A DNA stretch of 64,000 nt. It comes from Thiobius zoothamnicola. GTDB lineage: Bacteria; Pseudomonadota; Gammaproteobacteria; Chromatiales; Chromatiaceae. Shown here one piece after another: positions 1 to 9,049 of this stretch. Positions within the stretch are counted from its first letter, which is position 1. Each line of letters begins with the position of its first letter. The stretch spans positions 310,001-374,000 of the forward strand of contig OY782758.1 of the NCBI GenBank assembly GCA_963678215.1, in the 5' to 3' direction. The notes beneath the pieces are model-generated. The model was given only the letters and a program-made list of their open reading frames with translations, had not been told where the DNA came from and ran no database searches. Position numbers and translations under genes: made by a program.

Positions 1-2
1 GG

Positions 3-1842
3 GCGCCGATGCAGTTGACTGGTGGCTCGTCTTCCATTTACACCATGCAGGCGGAGATGCGCAAAGTCGGGGCTTCGATCCGTCAGATGTTGATGAGCGC
101 CGCCGCCAAACGTTGGAATACTCAAATTTCACGGATTAAGACGAAAGACTCCATGGTCTTAAAACCTGCGACTGGTGCCGGATTGACCTATGGCGACCTG
201 ATTGAAGATATCGCCAATCTGGAGGTTCCACAGAATCCCAAACTTAAATTGCCCAAAGCATTTAAGCTCATTGGTAAACCTGTTAAGCGCCATCCTAAAG
301 AAGCCTGGGCCAAAGTGCGGGGCGAGGCCGAATTTGGCATTGACGTAAGGTTGGAGAATCAGAAATATGCGGCGATGATTCACCCCCCGGTTTTTGGCGC
401 GACGGTTAAAAACTTTGATGGCAGCAAAGCGCTGCAGCGACAAGGGGTTCATCGGGTCAAGCAGACGCCTTTTGGCATCGCCGTGATTGCTGATCACTGG
501 TGGCAGGCCAAACAGGCCTTGGATGATGTCAAAGTGGTATGGAATGCGGGGGAATTTAAGCAGGTCAGTAGCGAAAGTCTGCGCCAACAGTACCGGGCAA
601 TGATGGAAAAACCGGGCGCAAGCGCGCGAAAGGAAGGCGATACCGCCAAAGCTTTTCAGCAAGCGGCGCAGATACTCGAAGCTGATTATGAGTTTCCTTT
701 CCTTGCCCATGCTCCGATGGAGCCGCTTCACTGCACCGTTCATGACCAAGGCGGTAAAGCCGGGATCTGGACTGGTGGTCAGATGCAGACGGTTTACCGT
801 AACGCCTGCGCGGAGGCACTTGGTCTTGAGCGTGAGGCTGTCACCTATCACCTATCACAACACTTACTTGGGGGGTGGTTTTGGCCGGCGGGCGGTACCC
901 AATATGGACTTTATCCTGGATGCTGTGTTCGCGGCGAAAGGTGAACCTTGGCCTGTCATGACTCTTTGGGCGCGGGAAGATGACATCCGTATGGGCAATT
1001 ATCGTCCGTTGCGCATCAATAAAGTCAGGGTCGCCCTTGATCAGCAAGGCAATATCACCGCCTTTGAGTCGAAACTGGTTGGGCAATCCATCATGGCTGA
1101 CACGATGTTCGCCAGTTTTATCCAGAATGACGTGGATCCCTTTATGGTCGAAGGCCTTGCCACCCATCATTATGATTTCCAAAATAATGATATCCAGGTT
1201 TATCGCGTCAAACTGCCGATTGTGCCATTGTGGTGGCGGTCAGTGGGGCATACCCATACAGCGCCTGTCGTGGAAGGTATTATTGATGAAGCGGCGCATG
1301 CTGCAGGGCGAGACCCTGTTGATTACCGTCTGAATCTGCTCACTGAGAAACGCATGGTGGATGTGTTGGAGGATGTGGCGAGAATTTCGGGTTGGAAGAC
1401 CCGTAAAAAGGAACAAAATATCGGTTATGGCGTCGCTGTGGTTGAGTCGTTCAAATCCTTTGTTGCTCAAGTGGTGAAAGTCCGCGTCTCCGGCAATCAA
1501 TTCGAGATTGAGAAGGTCTGGTGCAGTGTTGATTGCGGGTTCGCCTTCAATCCGCTCAACGTCGAAAATCAGATGATGGGTGGCATTCACTTCGGTTTGG
1601 GGCCGGTTAAATTCAGCGCCCTGACGGTTAAGGATGGTATGGTCGAGCAGAGTAACTTCCATGACTATAAGGTTGTTCGCATGTCCGATGCGCCGGATGT
1701 CGAAGTCAGCATACTGAATTCGGGTGAAGAGCCAGGCGGCATTGGTGAACCGGGCACGCCGCCGATTATCGCGGCTGTTGCCAACGCCATCTTTGACGCG
1801 ACGGGCAAACGTTACCGTTCTCAGCCAATCGAGATGGGATAA
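3..1842 (+). pseudogene. Molybdopterin-binding subunit of a xanthine dehydrogenase/isoquinoline 1-oxidoreductase-type hydroxylase, 5' truncated by window edge and frameshifted
   Basis: This is the large, Mo-cofactor-binding subunit of a molybdenum hydroxylase; IorB-like proteins oxidise N-heterocycles or aldehydes with an iron-sulfur partner. The open frame already runs at the window edge (MQLTGGSSS is an internal motif), so the first part of the gene lies outside. Frame 3 is good to about 845, then coding continues in frame 1 with the hallmark GGGFGRR motif (about 872-892), and ends with GEPGTPP, whose Glu is the catalytic base of the family. The frames are split by a 7-bp tandem duplication at 841-854; removing one unit restores VTYHNTYLGGGFGRR. 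As read, translation stops at 944, so the gene is inactive unless this is a sequencing or assembly error. It lies 8 bp before xdhC, in the same operon. The exact substrate cannot be told. Confidence 0.85.
841..854 (+). repeat. 7-bp tandem duplication causing the frameshift
   Basis: The unit tcaccta occurs twice in direct succession (841-847 and 848-854) and is followed by tcacaac. Deleting one copy joins the two halves of the Mo-hydroxylase gene exactly in frame. Confidence 0.9.
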
Positions 1843-1850
1843 AACCATTC

Positions 1851-2909
1851 ATGTTCGCCAATAAGCAGTATATCGGGTTCTTCGATCATTGCCGGGGCCA
1901 AGGTTTGGATATCGTCTGTGCCAGCGTTTTGTATACCGAAGGCTCGACTTATCGCAAACCAGGCGCAACCATGTTGATCAACGTCGATGGTGATTTCATC
2001 GGCGTTGTCAGTGGCGGTTGTTTTGAGGAGGATTTGATCGGCTGCGCCAAAGGTGTATTGCAGGCGAGGGAGGGGAAATACGTCAAGCACGATCTGCGTA
2101 TCGACGATGATAACGCCGAAGCTTGGGGGCAGGGTATTGGCTGCAATGGTCTGATGGAACTCTGGATCGAACCCTTTTATCACACGGAGCATTACGGTGC
2201 GCTTGGCAAAGCTTATGACCTGAGTCGGATGAGGCGGGACGTTATCCTGGCTCGTTCGATCAAGACTTCCGGCGTTCATGCCATTCTGTCGAATGGCGAC
2301 ATCATTGGCCACCCTGAGAACCACGAAATCTGTCAGGCTGCGGGTGCTTATCGGTCTGAGTCAGGTGCGTATTACGATAGAAAAAACGGTGTGTTCTTTC
2401 AGGCAGTCGCTGCGCCTTATCGACTGTTGATTCTGGGTGCTGGTCCCGGATGCGAACCACTGGTGAAAATGGCTGATACGCTGGGCTGGTACACGACCGT
2501 ATGTGATACAAGAAAAGATTACCTGCGGTATGCCGGGAGCGCTGATGATAAGCGTCTTTTTGACGCTGTTGATGATGCGGGAATGCTTTGCGAAGCGGGA
2601 TTCGACGCGGGTGTTGTCATGAGTCACAATTTTACCGGTGATATGGCTTATCTCAATGCATTGCTGGAATCAAATGTCGATTACATTGGCATTATGGGAC
2701 CAAAACAACGAACCCGCAGGATGCTCGGTCAGTTGAATGCCGGAGAGGTTGAACGTGATTTACGCATCCATAATCCGGTTGGTCTCGATCTGGGTGGCGA
2801 GTCGCCTGAGTCCATCGCGCTTTCTATCGTGGCGGAAATTGAAGCATGCCGGTATGGGAAGAAGCCAGTATCGCTTCGTGACAAGATGACTATGGCGATC
2901 CATGCATAA
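1851..2909 (+). CDS. xdhC: XdhC/CoxI-family molybdenum-enzyme maturation protein
   Basis: XdhC/CoxI proteins bind the molybdenum cofactor, assist its sulfuration and hand it to Mo-hydroxylases such as xanthine dehydrogenase. The 352-residue product has the usual layout. The N-terminal XdhC_CoxI domain contains the EGSTYRKPGA and VSGGCFEEDL motifs (about residues 30-65). The C-terminal Rossmann domain starts near LLILGAGPGCEPL (about residue 195) and contains the YIGIMGPKQRT motif. The ATG at 1851 lies 8 bp after the large-subunit stop and the 3' end overlaps the next gene, so the three form an operon. The gene is intact although both neighbours are frameshifted. It could equally serve another Mo-hydroxylase elsewhere in the genome. 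Confidence 0.9.
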   Translation: MFANKQYIGFFDHCRGQGLDIVCASVLYTEGSTYRKPGATMLINVDGDFIGVVSGGCFEEDLIGCAKGVLQAREGKYVKHDLRIDDDNAEAWGQGIGCNGLMELWIEPFYHTEHYGALGKAYDLSRMRRDVILARSIKTSGVHAILSNGDIIGHPENHEICQAAGAYRSESGAYYDRKNGVFFQAVAAPYRLLILGAGPGCEPLVKMADTLGWYTTVCDTRKDYLRYAGSADDKRLFDAVDDAGMLCEAGFDAGVVMSHNFTGDMAYLNALLESNVDYIGIMGPKQRTRRMLGQLNAGEVERDLRIHNPVGLDLGGESPESIALSIVAEIEACRYGKKPVSLRDKMTMAIHA

Positions 2910-2952
2910 GCAGAACAGTTCAGCGTCCCCGCCTTTAACGCGTTGTGGCTCC

Positions 2953-3530
2953 ATGCGCTTGGCTTGTCTGGTATTGGCGGCGGGTGAAGGATCAAGGTTC
3001 GGGGGCGGAAACAGTTGGCCTTGTGCCAATCCAAACCGCTGTTGGGGCATGTTTTGCAAGAACTTTCGCCGATTTTTGGCCACCATTTGTATACCGTGCT
3101 AGGAGCTTACAGAGATGAGGTCACGCCGTATGTTGAATCGGTTTCCCGGATTATTGCACATGATGCTTGGCGCAACGGCTTGGGTACTTCAATTGCTGAA
3201 GGAGTGAGGCGAGTCGCTGAAATAGCCGATTATGACGGCATCATGTTGGTTCTTGGTGATCAGATCGGTGTCAAACGTGATGCGTTCTCTGACTTGATCA
3301 GACGTTTTGAAGGCGAATACATTGTTACTTCACATTATGCCGGTAAAAACGGTGCGCCTGCAATTTTCCCCGCCACCATGTTCGATACTCTCAAATGCCT
3401 GACAGGTGATGATGGCGCGCGTCAGTTATTGCGCAGCGATATAGAGCTGATTGCTGTACCGCTTCCAGAAGCGGAAATTGATATTGATACGCTGGAGGAT
3501 TGGCATAAATGGCGAGACGTAGCTTTTTGA
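2953..3530 (+). pseudogene. MocA-like molybdenum cofactor cytidylyltransferase (NTP transferase), frameshifted
   Basis: The family transfers CMP to molybdopterin to give MCD, the cofactor form used by xanthine-dehydrogenase-type enzymes. The N-terminal nucleotide-binding signature LVLAAGEGSRFGG is in frame 1, but the rest (QSKPLLGHVLQEL, then LVLGDQIGV and the DIDTLEDWHKW end) is in frame 3. The join lies at the short A run 3009-3011: one more A would give the family's FGGGKQLAL sequence. The start is uncertain: ATG 2953 begins just before the motif, while ATG 2902 would overlap xdhC. As read the protein cannot be made. This is the second frameshift in this three-gene operon, which suggests decay of the pathway or local base-calling errors. 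Confidence 0.8.
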
Positions 3531-3556
3531 CGGTACTGTTAGCCTTTAGGGATGCG

Positions 3557-4255
3557 TCATGGTAAATCAAACAATAAAATCTCAGCGTGATGAACGCCTC
3601 GCAACGCTAATATTTCCTGTTCTTCTATTTTCAAGCCATCGCCAGTATGCAAGGTCATTTCGCCAACCTGTAATGCACCGCGCGCGATATGCAGATAACC
3701 GCGTCGGTCATCATCAAATGGATATTTCAGCATATCGCCTGACTTGAGCAGGCCGCCAAACAATTTGGCATCCTGATGTGTGGCGATAGAGCCATCCGCA
3801 CCATCGGGTGATATCAATAACACCCAGCGTCCATGACGCTCTTCAAGTGGAAAATGTTTTTGCGTGTAAGCTGGCTGCACGCCCAGTTTGTTGGGCTGTA
3901 GCCAAATCTGTAAAAAATGCACGGGCTGGCTTGATGAATGATTGTATTCACTATGAGTGACGCCAGTTCCAGCACTCATATGTTGTATATCGCCTGGCCG
4001 GATCACCGAACCATTACCCAGGTTATCTTTATGCGCTAACTTGCCATCCAGCACATAGCTGATGATTTCCATATCCTCATGACCATGTTCCGCGAAACCA
4101 CCGTCAGGCAAGATGGTATCGTCATTGATCACGCGTAAATTTGATATGCCCATGTGCTCCGGGTCCCGATAACCCGCGAAAGAAAAGGTGTGATAACTCT
4201 TTAGCCAGCCGTGGTTGGCATGGCCTCGGTCTTTGGCTTTACGCAGGGTTAGCAT
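3557..4255 (-). CDS. Pirin family bicupin protein
   Basis: A 232-residue pirin homologue. Pirins are iron-binding bicupins; some bacterial members act as quercetin dioxygenases and others bind partner enzymes. Visible signatures are HTFSFAGY near the N-terminus, the metal-site pattern GFAEHGHEDMEI and the HSEYNHS stretch of the first cupin. The C-terminal cupin is less conserved, as is usual. The start was set at ATG 4255 (MLTLRKAKDRG) because it matches the family's start and has a GGAG ribosome-binding site at 4264-4267; the open frame runs 37 codons further upstream without support. It stands alone, convergent with the molybdenum operon. The natural substrate is unknown. Confidence 0.88.
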   Translation of the reverse strand: MLTLRKAKDRGHANHGWLKSYHTFSFAGYRDPEHMGISNLRVINDDTILPDGGFAEHGHEDMEIISYVLDGKLAHKDNLGNGSVIRPGDIQHMSAGTGVTHSEYNHSSSQPVHFLQIWLQPNKLGVQPAYTQKHFPLEERHGRWVLLISPDGADGSIATHQDAKLFGGLLKSGDMLKYPFDDDRRGYLHIARGALQVGEMTLHTGDGLKIEEQEILALRGVHHAEILLFDLP

Positions 4256-4405
4256 GTTGATTGCTCCAATGTCAGATTCTGAGATAAGCAGAGGCGCAAG
4301 GGTGCCGCTTAGCATAGGTATTAGGCAAAAAGTCTCGCACAACTTGAAACTTCTCAAGTTGCCCACATATCTAAGAGTCTAGTCTTCAATCTACAGGATC
4401 AAATC

Positions 4406-4885
4406 ATGGAAGAACTGGCAGTAAAACCAGGCGATGTAGTCGTAACAAGCTTTGGCGTCTACCAGCACTGGTCGCTTGTTAGTGATCGACTGTGCTCTGC
4501 AGGAAAACCCATGCTCATTTCGGCAACACAAAGAAATGGCACTGTTCGGGAAGAACCTTGGGATGTTGTTACACAAGGGGAAACAACCTACGTTGCCGAT
4601 GTCACCTCTTCAAAGCCTCTCCAACAGATTCTCGCTGATGCCCGCTCTCAAATTGGGAAGTGGAGCTATTCAATCACCTCAAAAAATTGCGAGCACTTTG
4701 TGAAATGGGCATCTGATTTGCAGGTTACCTCTAAACAAGTAGTTGCTGGGGTGGGTGGCGCAATTGCGGGGGGTGCACTCGTTGGCCTACTTTCGGAGAA
4801 CCCAAAGCCCATCAAATTTCTCGGTGGAGCATTATTTGTTTGCGGTTTGGCTGTTGCTGCAACGCGTGCTGCCAAAAAGTACTAA
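4406..4885 (+). CDS. LRAT/NlpC-P60-like domain protein with C-terminal membrane segment
   Basis: A 159-residue protein with the pattern of the LRAT (lecithin:retinol acyltransferase-like) branch of the NlpC/P60 thiol fold. It has GDVVVTSFGVYQHW near the N-terminus (candidate catalytic His) and NCEHFVKW at about residues 93-100 (candidate nucleophile Cys in the diagnostic NCEHF motif). After about residue 110 there is a glycine/alanine-rich hydrophobic stretch that looks like one or two membrane segments, ending in a short basic tail. In animals, LRAT-like proteins are phospholipid acyltransferases or phospholipases; bacterial members are mostly uncharacterised. The gene is monocistronic and starts 150 bp from the divergent pirin gene. 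The function is inferred from motifs only. Confidence 0.7.
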   Translation: MEELAVKPGDVVVTSFGVYQHWSLVSDRLCSAGKPMLISATQRNGTVREEPWDVVTQGETTYVADVTSSKPLQQILADARSQIGKWSYSITSKNCEHFVKWASDLQVTSKQVVAGVGGAIAGGALVGLLSENPKPIKFLGGALFVCGLAVAATRAAKKY

Positions 4886-5124
4886 ATTGAAAATGCCTAA
4901 CAGGTATCATTATATTGCTTCTATGGTGGTGTATTGCGGGGCTTATTTGCGAAATATCTGGAATAAAGCCTGTTATTGTTGAGCAAAATACGAGGTTGTG
5001 GTCGGATTTCCAAGCTTGCTTAGTGTTGTTGGCAGGGCGGATAAGGAGGCGAAATAATTTAGGTGTTGAGTTTCGTGTTTTTTCTTTGCTGACCCTATAA
5101 GTAAGCGTTTGGTACCGTATCATT

Positions 5125-6258
5125 ATGCTGAAAAATTATGCTGAACAATGTATTCAACAGGCTATTCAACAAGCTGGCGGTGCTTTACCGTTTGACCAGT
5201 TTATGGAGTTGGCCTTGTATGCGCCGAACTATGGTTATTATGTCGGTGGGCGGCAAAAATTCGGTGCCGCTGGTGATTTCGTAACAGCGCCGGAGATTTC
5301 CCCGTTATTTAGTCGATGTCTGGCCAATCAATGTGCTCAGGCATTGGATGTATTGTCTGGTGGCGATATATTGGAGTTCGGTGCGGGTTCTGGCCGTATG
5401 GCGGCGGATATATTGCTGCATTTGCAATCGATTGATGCATTGCCTGAGCGTTATTGTATTCTGGATTTAAGCGCGGATTTACAAGCTGATCAACAACATA
5501 GGTTGCAGCAGGCCGTTCCGCATCTTATGTCAAGGATCACCTGGATTCGCCAGTTGCCTGATGCGGGTTGGCGTGGCGTGGTTTTGGCTAACGAAGTATT
5601 GGACGCCATGCCAGTGCATCGTTTTCAATGGACTGGCGAAGCTTGGCGGGAATCCTTTGTACGGGATTCTGCTACCGGTTTGCTGGAATGTTGGCAGCCA
5701 ATAAATTCCCCCGGATTGTTATCCGCCTTACAGCAATTGGTTGGGCGTATTGGCGAGCTGCCGGTGGGCTATCAGTCAGAAATCAACTTGCGAATGTCGG
5801 CTTGGTTGGCGGCTATTGCTGAGTTTCTGGCGCAGGGTTTATTGCTGTTAATTGATTATGGATACGCTGAGCGTGAGTATTATCATCCTGAACGCAGCCA
5901 GGGCACATTGGTTTGTCATCATCAACACCAGGCATCCAGCAACCCGTTCATGCGAATCGGCGAACAGGATATTACGGCGAATGTTGATTTCACCGCGTTA
6001 GCCCATGCGGCGTTGGATAATGATTTTGAATTGGCGGGTTACACCAACCAAATGTATTTCTTGTTGGATAACGGTCTGGATCAACTGGTCGGTATGGGCG
6101 ATATGGCGTCCCTTGATCAGGTTAATCAATTACAAGCCGTCAAGCAGTTGACTTTACCCAGCGAAATGGGCGAACGCTTTAAGGTGATGGCGCTGCAGCG
6201 CCGGATGGATATCCGGCTGAATGGTTTCAGGTCGCACGATCTGCGGGCTTATTTATAG
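5125..6258 (+). CDS. MidA/NDUFAF7-family class I SAM-dependent methyltransferase
   Basis: A 377-residue member of the DUF185/MidA family, whose mitochondrial homologue NDUFAF7 methylates an arginine of a complex I subunit. The N-terminus has the family-typical YAPNYGYYVGGRQKFGAAGDFVTAPEISPLF block. The SAM-binding glycine motif ILEFGAGSGRMA follows at about residues 81-92. Later the family block LLLIDYGYAEREYYHPERSQGTL lies at about 241-263. The length is typical. It is a single gene, convergent with nhaA (25 bp between stops). The bacterial substrate is not established, so the role is inferred from the family. Confidence 0.88.
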   Translation: MLKNYAEQCIQQAIQQAGGALPFDQFMELALYAPNYGYYVGGRQKFGAAGDFVTAPEISPLFSRCLANQCAQALDVLSGGDILEFGAGSGRMAADILLHLQSIDALPERYCILDLSADLQADQQHRLQQAVPHLMSRITWIRQLPDAGWRGVVLANEVLDAMPVHRFQWTGEAWRESFVRDSATGLLECWQPINSPGLLSALQQLVGRIGELPVGYQSEINLRMSAWLAAIAEFLAQGLLLLIDYGYAEREYYHPERSQGTLVCHHQHQASSNPFMRIGEQDITANVDFTALAHAALDNDFELAGYTNQMYFLLDNGLDQLVGMGDMASLDQVNQLQAVKQLTLPSEMGERFKVMALQRRMDIRLNGFRSHDLRAYL

Positions 6259-6283
6259 CGTTCGCCCGTTTCGACAGTCTGCA

Positions 6284-7459
6284 TTAGTCAGGACGCTTGC
6301 TCACCATGAGCAATACCAAATAGCCGACAATGCCTGAGATGAGCGAGCCTAGCAAAATGCCCAACCGGTCATCCACTGCGTAGGCCGAGCCACCTTGGTG
6401 GAAAGCCAAAGAGCCGATGAACAAACTCATGGTGAAGCCCACGCCGCAAACCAGTGAGACGCCATAGAGTTGGGCGTAATTGACATCTTTGGGCATTTTG
6501 GCGATGCCGGTTTTGATGGCGATCCAGCTAAATCCGAAGACGCCGAGTTGTTTGCCGATAAACAGACCGGCGGCGATGCCGATGGATACCGGGTGCAGGA
6601 CGTCTTCCAGCGTCATGCCTTCAAAGGACACACCGGCATTCGCGAAAGCAAAAATGGGTAAAATGATATAGGCGACAGAAGGGTGGAGATCGTGTTCCAA
6701 TTTCTCCAGTTGGGTGTGTGATTCGCCTTCGACTTTGACGAAAGGGATGAAGAACGCTGTTATGACGCCAGCCAGTGTCGCATGCACGCCGGATTTCAGC
6801 ACCGCCACCCACAGGACGAGGCCCACTAATATATAGGGCACTAAACTGAGCACCCCTTTCCGGCGCAAAATAAACAGACCGGTGATTGCCGCCATTGCGA
6901 CATACAGTGATGAAAGCGCCAAGTGGTCTGTATAGAAGATGGCGATAATGATGATGGCGCCCAGGTCATCAATAATTGCCAATGTCATGAGAAAAATCTT
7001 TAATGCTTGTGGAATGCGCGTGCCTAACAGCGCCAATACGCCAAGGGCAAAAGCGATGTCTGTCGCCGCTGGGATCGCCCATCCCCGAATCGCCACCGGA
7101 TCGCCCCAGTTGATCGCTGCATAAATGGCTGCTGGAACGGCCATGCCGCCAATCGCTGCGATGATTGGCAAAATGACCTTGGAGGGTTGGGAGAGTTCTC
7201 CGGCCAACACCTCACGTTTGACCTCTAATCCAATGAGGAAGAAGAATATCGCCATCAAACCATCATTAATCCACAGCAGTAGAGGTTTGGCGAGTTCAAA
7301 CGAACCGATTTTAATGGCGACGAAGGTATTGATGAGACCATCGTAGAAAACTTGTAGGGGCGAATTCACCGCCAGCATCGCCAATATCGCGGCTAATAAT
7401 AGCAAAATGCCGCTCGCGGACTCCAAACGTAGAAATTCTTTGACTTTATTGAAGATCAT
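6284..7459 (-). CDS. nhaA: Na+/H+ antiporter NhaA
   Basis: An inner-membrane antiporter that expels Na+ (and Li+) in exchange for H+, used in pH and sodium homeostasis. The 391-residue protein is full length and almost entirely hydrophobic, consistent with 12 membrane helices. The transport-site aspartates are present: the AIIDDLGAI motif gives D164-D165, and AATDIAFALG gives D134. The family motif GLEVKREVLAGELS is at about residues 77-90. ATG 7459 fits the family start. The gene is transcribed leftward with 342 bp of untranslated DNA upstream that must hold its promoter. Confidence 0.96.
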   Translation of the reverse strand: MIFNKVKEFLRLESASGILLLLAAILAMLAVNSPLQVFYDGLINTFVAIKIGSFELAKPLLLWINDGLMAIFFFLIGLEVKREVLAGELSQPSKVILPIIAAIGGMAVPAAIYAAINWGDPVAIRGWAIPAATDIAFALGVLALLGTRIPQALKIFLMTLAIIDDLGAIIIIAIFYTDHLALSSLYVAMAAITGLFILRRKGVLSLVPYILVGLVLWVAVLKSGVHATLAGVITAFFIPFVKVEGESHTQLEKLEHDLHPSVAYIILPIFAFANAGVSFEGMTLEDVLHPVSIGIAAGLFIGKQLGVFGFSWIAIKTGIAKMPKDVNYAQLYGVSLVCGVGFTMSLFIGSLAFHQGGSAYAVDDRLGILLGSLISGIVGYLVLLMVSKRPD

Positions 7460-7801
7460 GGTGAATAACTTCAGGTGTGGGTAATGAACTTAAAGAACCG
7501 CCTTGGCTCAATTCAGTGGATGGTATATCAGGTGTGATTTCCAATATCCGTTGAGCTTAGGTAGGTTTTCCAATTTGGCGGGAACCATATCCGGTTTGTC
7601 TGTTTCTGCTTGTGGCGAAATTCCTCATTGTCAGAATGAATGCAAAAACCAAGCACGCGCATGATAGCACTGTAATGAAATTGTCTTTTGTCGCCAGTAA
7701 ATATTTAGCTATCAATTGTTTCAACAATCATGATTGGTTCTTTGAATATTTACATTCGGTGATGGTGATTGGAAGCGTGTTGCTTAACAGGCTGTTCGGC
7801 G
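7460..7801. other. Intergenic region upstream of nhaA
   Basis: No supported gene. A 65-codon open frame at 7612-7809 runs into the waaA stop and has no recognisable domain or ribosome-binding site. The region is AT-richer than its surroundings and should hold the leftward nhaA promoter and the end of the waaA transcript. No clear terminator stem was found. Confidence 0.5.
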
Positions 7802-9049
7802 CTATTTAACCATCCTGGCTAACCGCTGGAGCGCTCCGCGATTTTCTTCAACCAATTGGCGTCCCGCTTCACCGGCCAGTGTGCGCTGACTGGCGTCTGA
7901 CAGCCAGTCGATCAGTAGCCTGGATAATGACTCAGCATCTTGAATGCGCCGCGCCGCGCCGCGCTCAAGTAATTGTTCGCTGATGTTGGCGAAATTAAAG
8001 GTGTGTGGGCCGAAGCAGGTGGGTACGCCTTGTGCAGCGGCTTCCAGCATATTATGTCCGCCGGTGTTGACCAGGCTGCCGCCGATAAAAGCGACCTGAG
8101 CGCTGCCGATGAGCATCGGCAGTTCGCCCATCGTGTCACCCAGATAGATCGGAATATCCGTGGTTGTGGGTGGGTGTTGGGAGCGTTTCGTATAGCTGAA
8201 GCCATGGCTGTTGATCAATGCGGCGACTTGGGTGAAGCGTTCGGGATGACGCGGCACCAGTATCAATAAGGCGTCAGGCTTTTGTGTCAGCACGGCCTGG
8301 TGGGCGGCCAGTATGATTTCATCTTCGCCATGATGGGTGCTGGCGGCTATCCAGACGGGCCGATCCCGCCATGCCAAACGCATGACCTCAGCTTGTTCAG
8401 TCATGCTGGCGGGTAAATGAGTGTCGAACTTTATGCTGCCAGTGATTTGCACGGCAGACTTGGCCACCCCCAAGTCAATCAAACGTTGCGCATCGGCTTC
8501 CGTTTGCGCGGCGACCTGGTCAATCGAGCCAAACACTTGTCGGCTGAAATGGCGCAGTCGCCAATAACCGCGTTGTGAACGCACCGACATGCGTGCATTC
8601 GCCAATAGGGTGTGAATGCCGCGTTGGCGGCAAAGATAGAGTAGATTGGGCCAAACTTCGGTTTCCACCATGAGCAATTTGTCAGGCTTCACCCGATTGA
8701 GGAAAGCATTCAGGCAAACCGGCAGATCATAGGGCAGATAGACATGAAATACCTGTTCCGCAAAGAGTTTACTGACCTGGGCGGAGCCGGTGGGTGTAGT
8801 GGTGGTGACGCAGACAGGATATTCAGGAGATGTTTGTAAGAAGTGTCGGATCAGCGGCGCAATGGCCTGGACTTCGCCGACTGAGACGGCATGGATCCAT
8901 AGACCACCCGTTTGGGGTGGGGCAGGTCCCCAACCCAGGCGCTCGCGCCAGCGTCGTCGATAAGCTGGCGCTTGACGGCTGCGCCATAACAGGCGCAATA
9001 ACGCCACCGGCAGTAGCAAGGACATGATGAAGGTATAAATCAGCCGCAT
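7802..9049 (-). CDS. waaA: 3-deoxy-D-manno-octulosonic acid (Kdo) transferase
   Basis: WaaA (KdtA) adds Kdo residues from CMP-Kdo to lipid IVA in the inner leaflet of the cytoplasmic membrane, an essential step of lipopolysaccharide inner-core synthesis. The 415-residue protein starts with a membrane anchor (about residues 3-20). The GT30 N-domain follows with the conserved GLWIHAVSVGEVQA block whose Glu is catalytic. The C-terminal nucleotide-sugar domain contains FIGGSLVNTGGHNMLEAAAQGVP (about 323-345). It is the last gene of a four-gene leftward operon: its ATG directly abuts the stop codon of the aldo/keto reductase. Confidence 0.95.
   Translation of the reverse strand: MRLIYTFIMSLLLPVALLRLLWRSRQAPAYRRRWRERLGWGPAPPQTGGLWIHAVSVGEVQAIAPLIRHFLQTSPEYPVCVTTTTPTGSAQVSKLFAEQVFHVYLPYDLPVCLNAFLNRVKPDKLLMVETEVWPNLLYLCRQRGIHTLLANARMSVRSQRGYWRLRHFSRQVFGSIDQVAAQTEADAQRLIDLGVAKSAVQITGSIKFDTHLPASMTEQAEVMRLAWRDRPVWIAASTHHGEDEIILAAHQAVLTQKPDALLILVPRHPERFTQVAALINSHGFSYTKRSQHPPTTTDIPIYLGDTMGELPMLIGSAQVAFIGGSLVNTGGHNMLEAAAQGVPTCFGPHTFNFANISEQLLERGAARRIQDAESLSRLLIDWLSDASQRTLAGEAGRQLVEENRGALQRLARMVK

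Noticed and set aside
1240..1848. Antisense frame of 202 codons in the Mo-hydroxylase gene
   Set aside because: No motif; it is opposite a clear family sequence.
7612..7809. 65-codon frame upstream of nhaA
   Set aside because: No ribosome-binding site or domain; it overlaps the waaA end and lies in AT-rich intergenic DNA.
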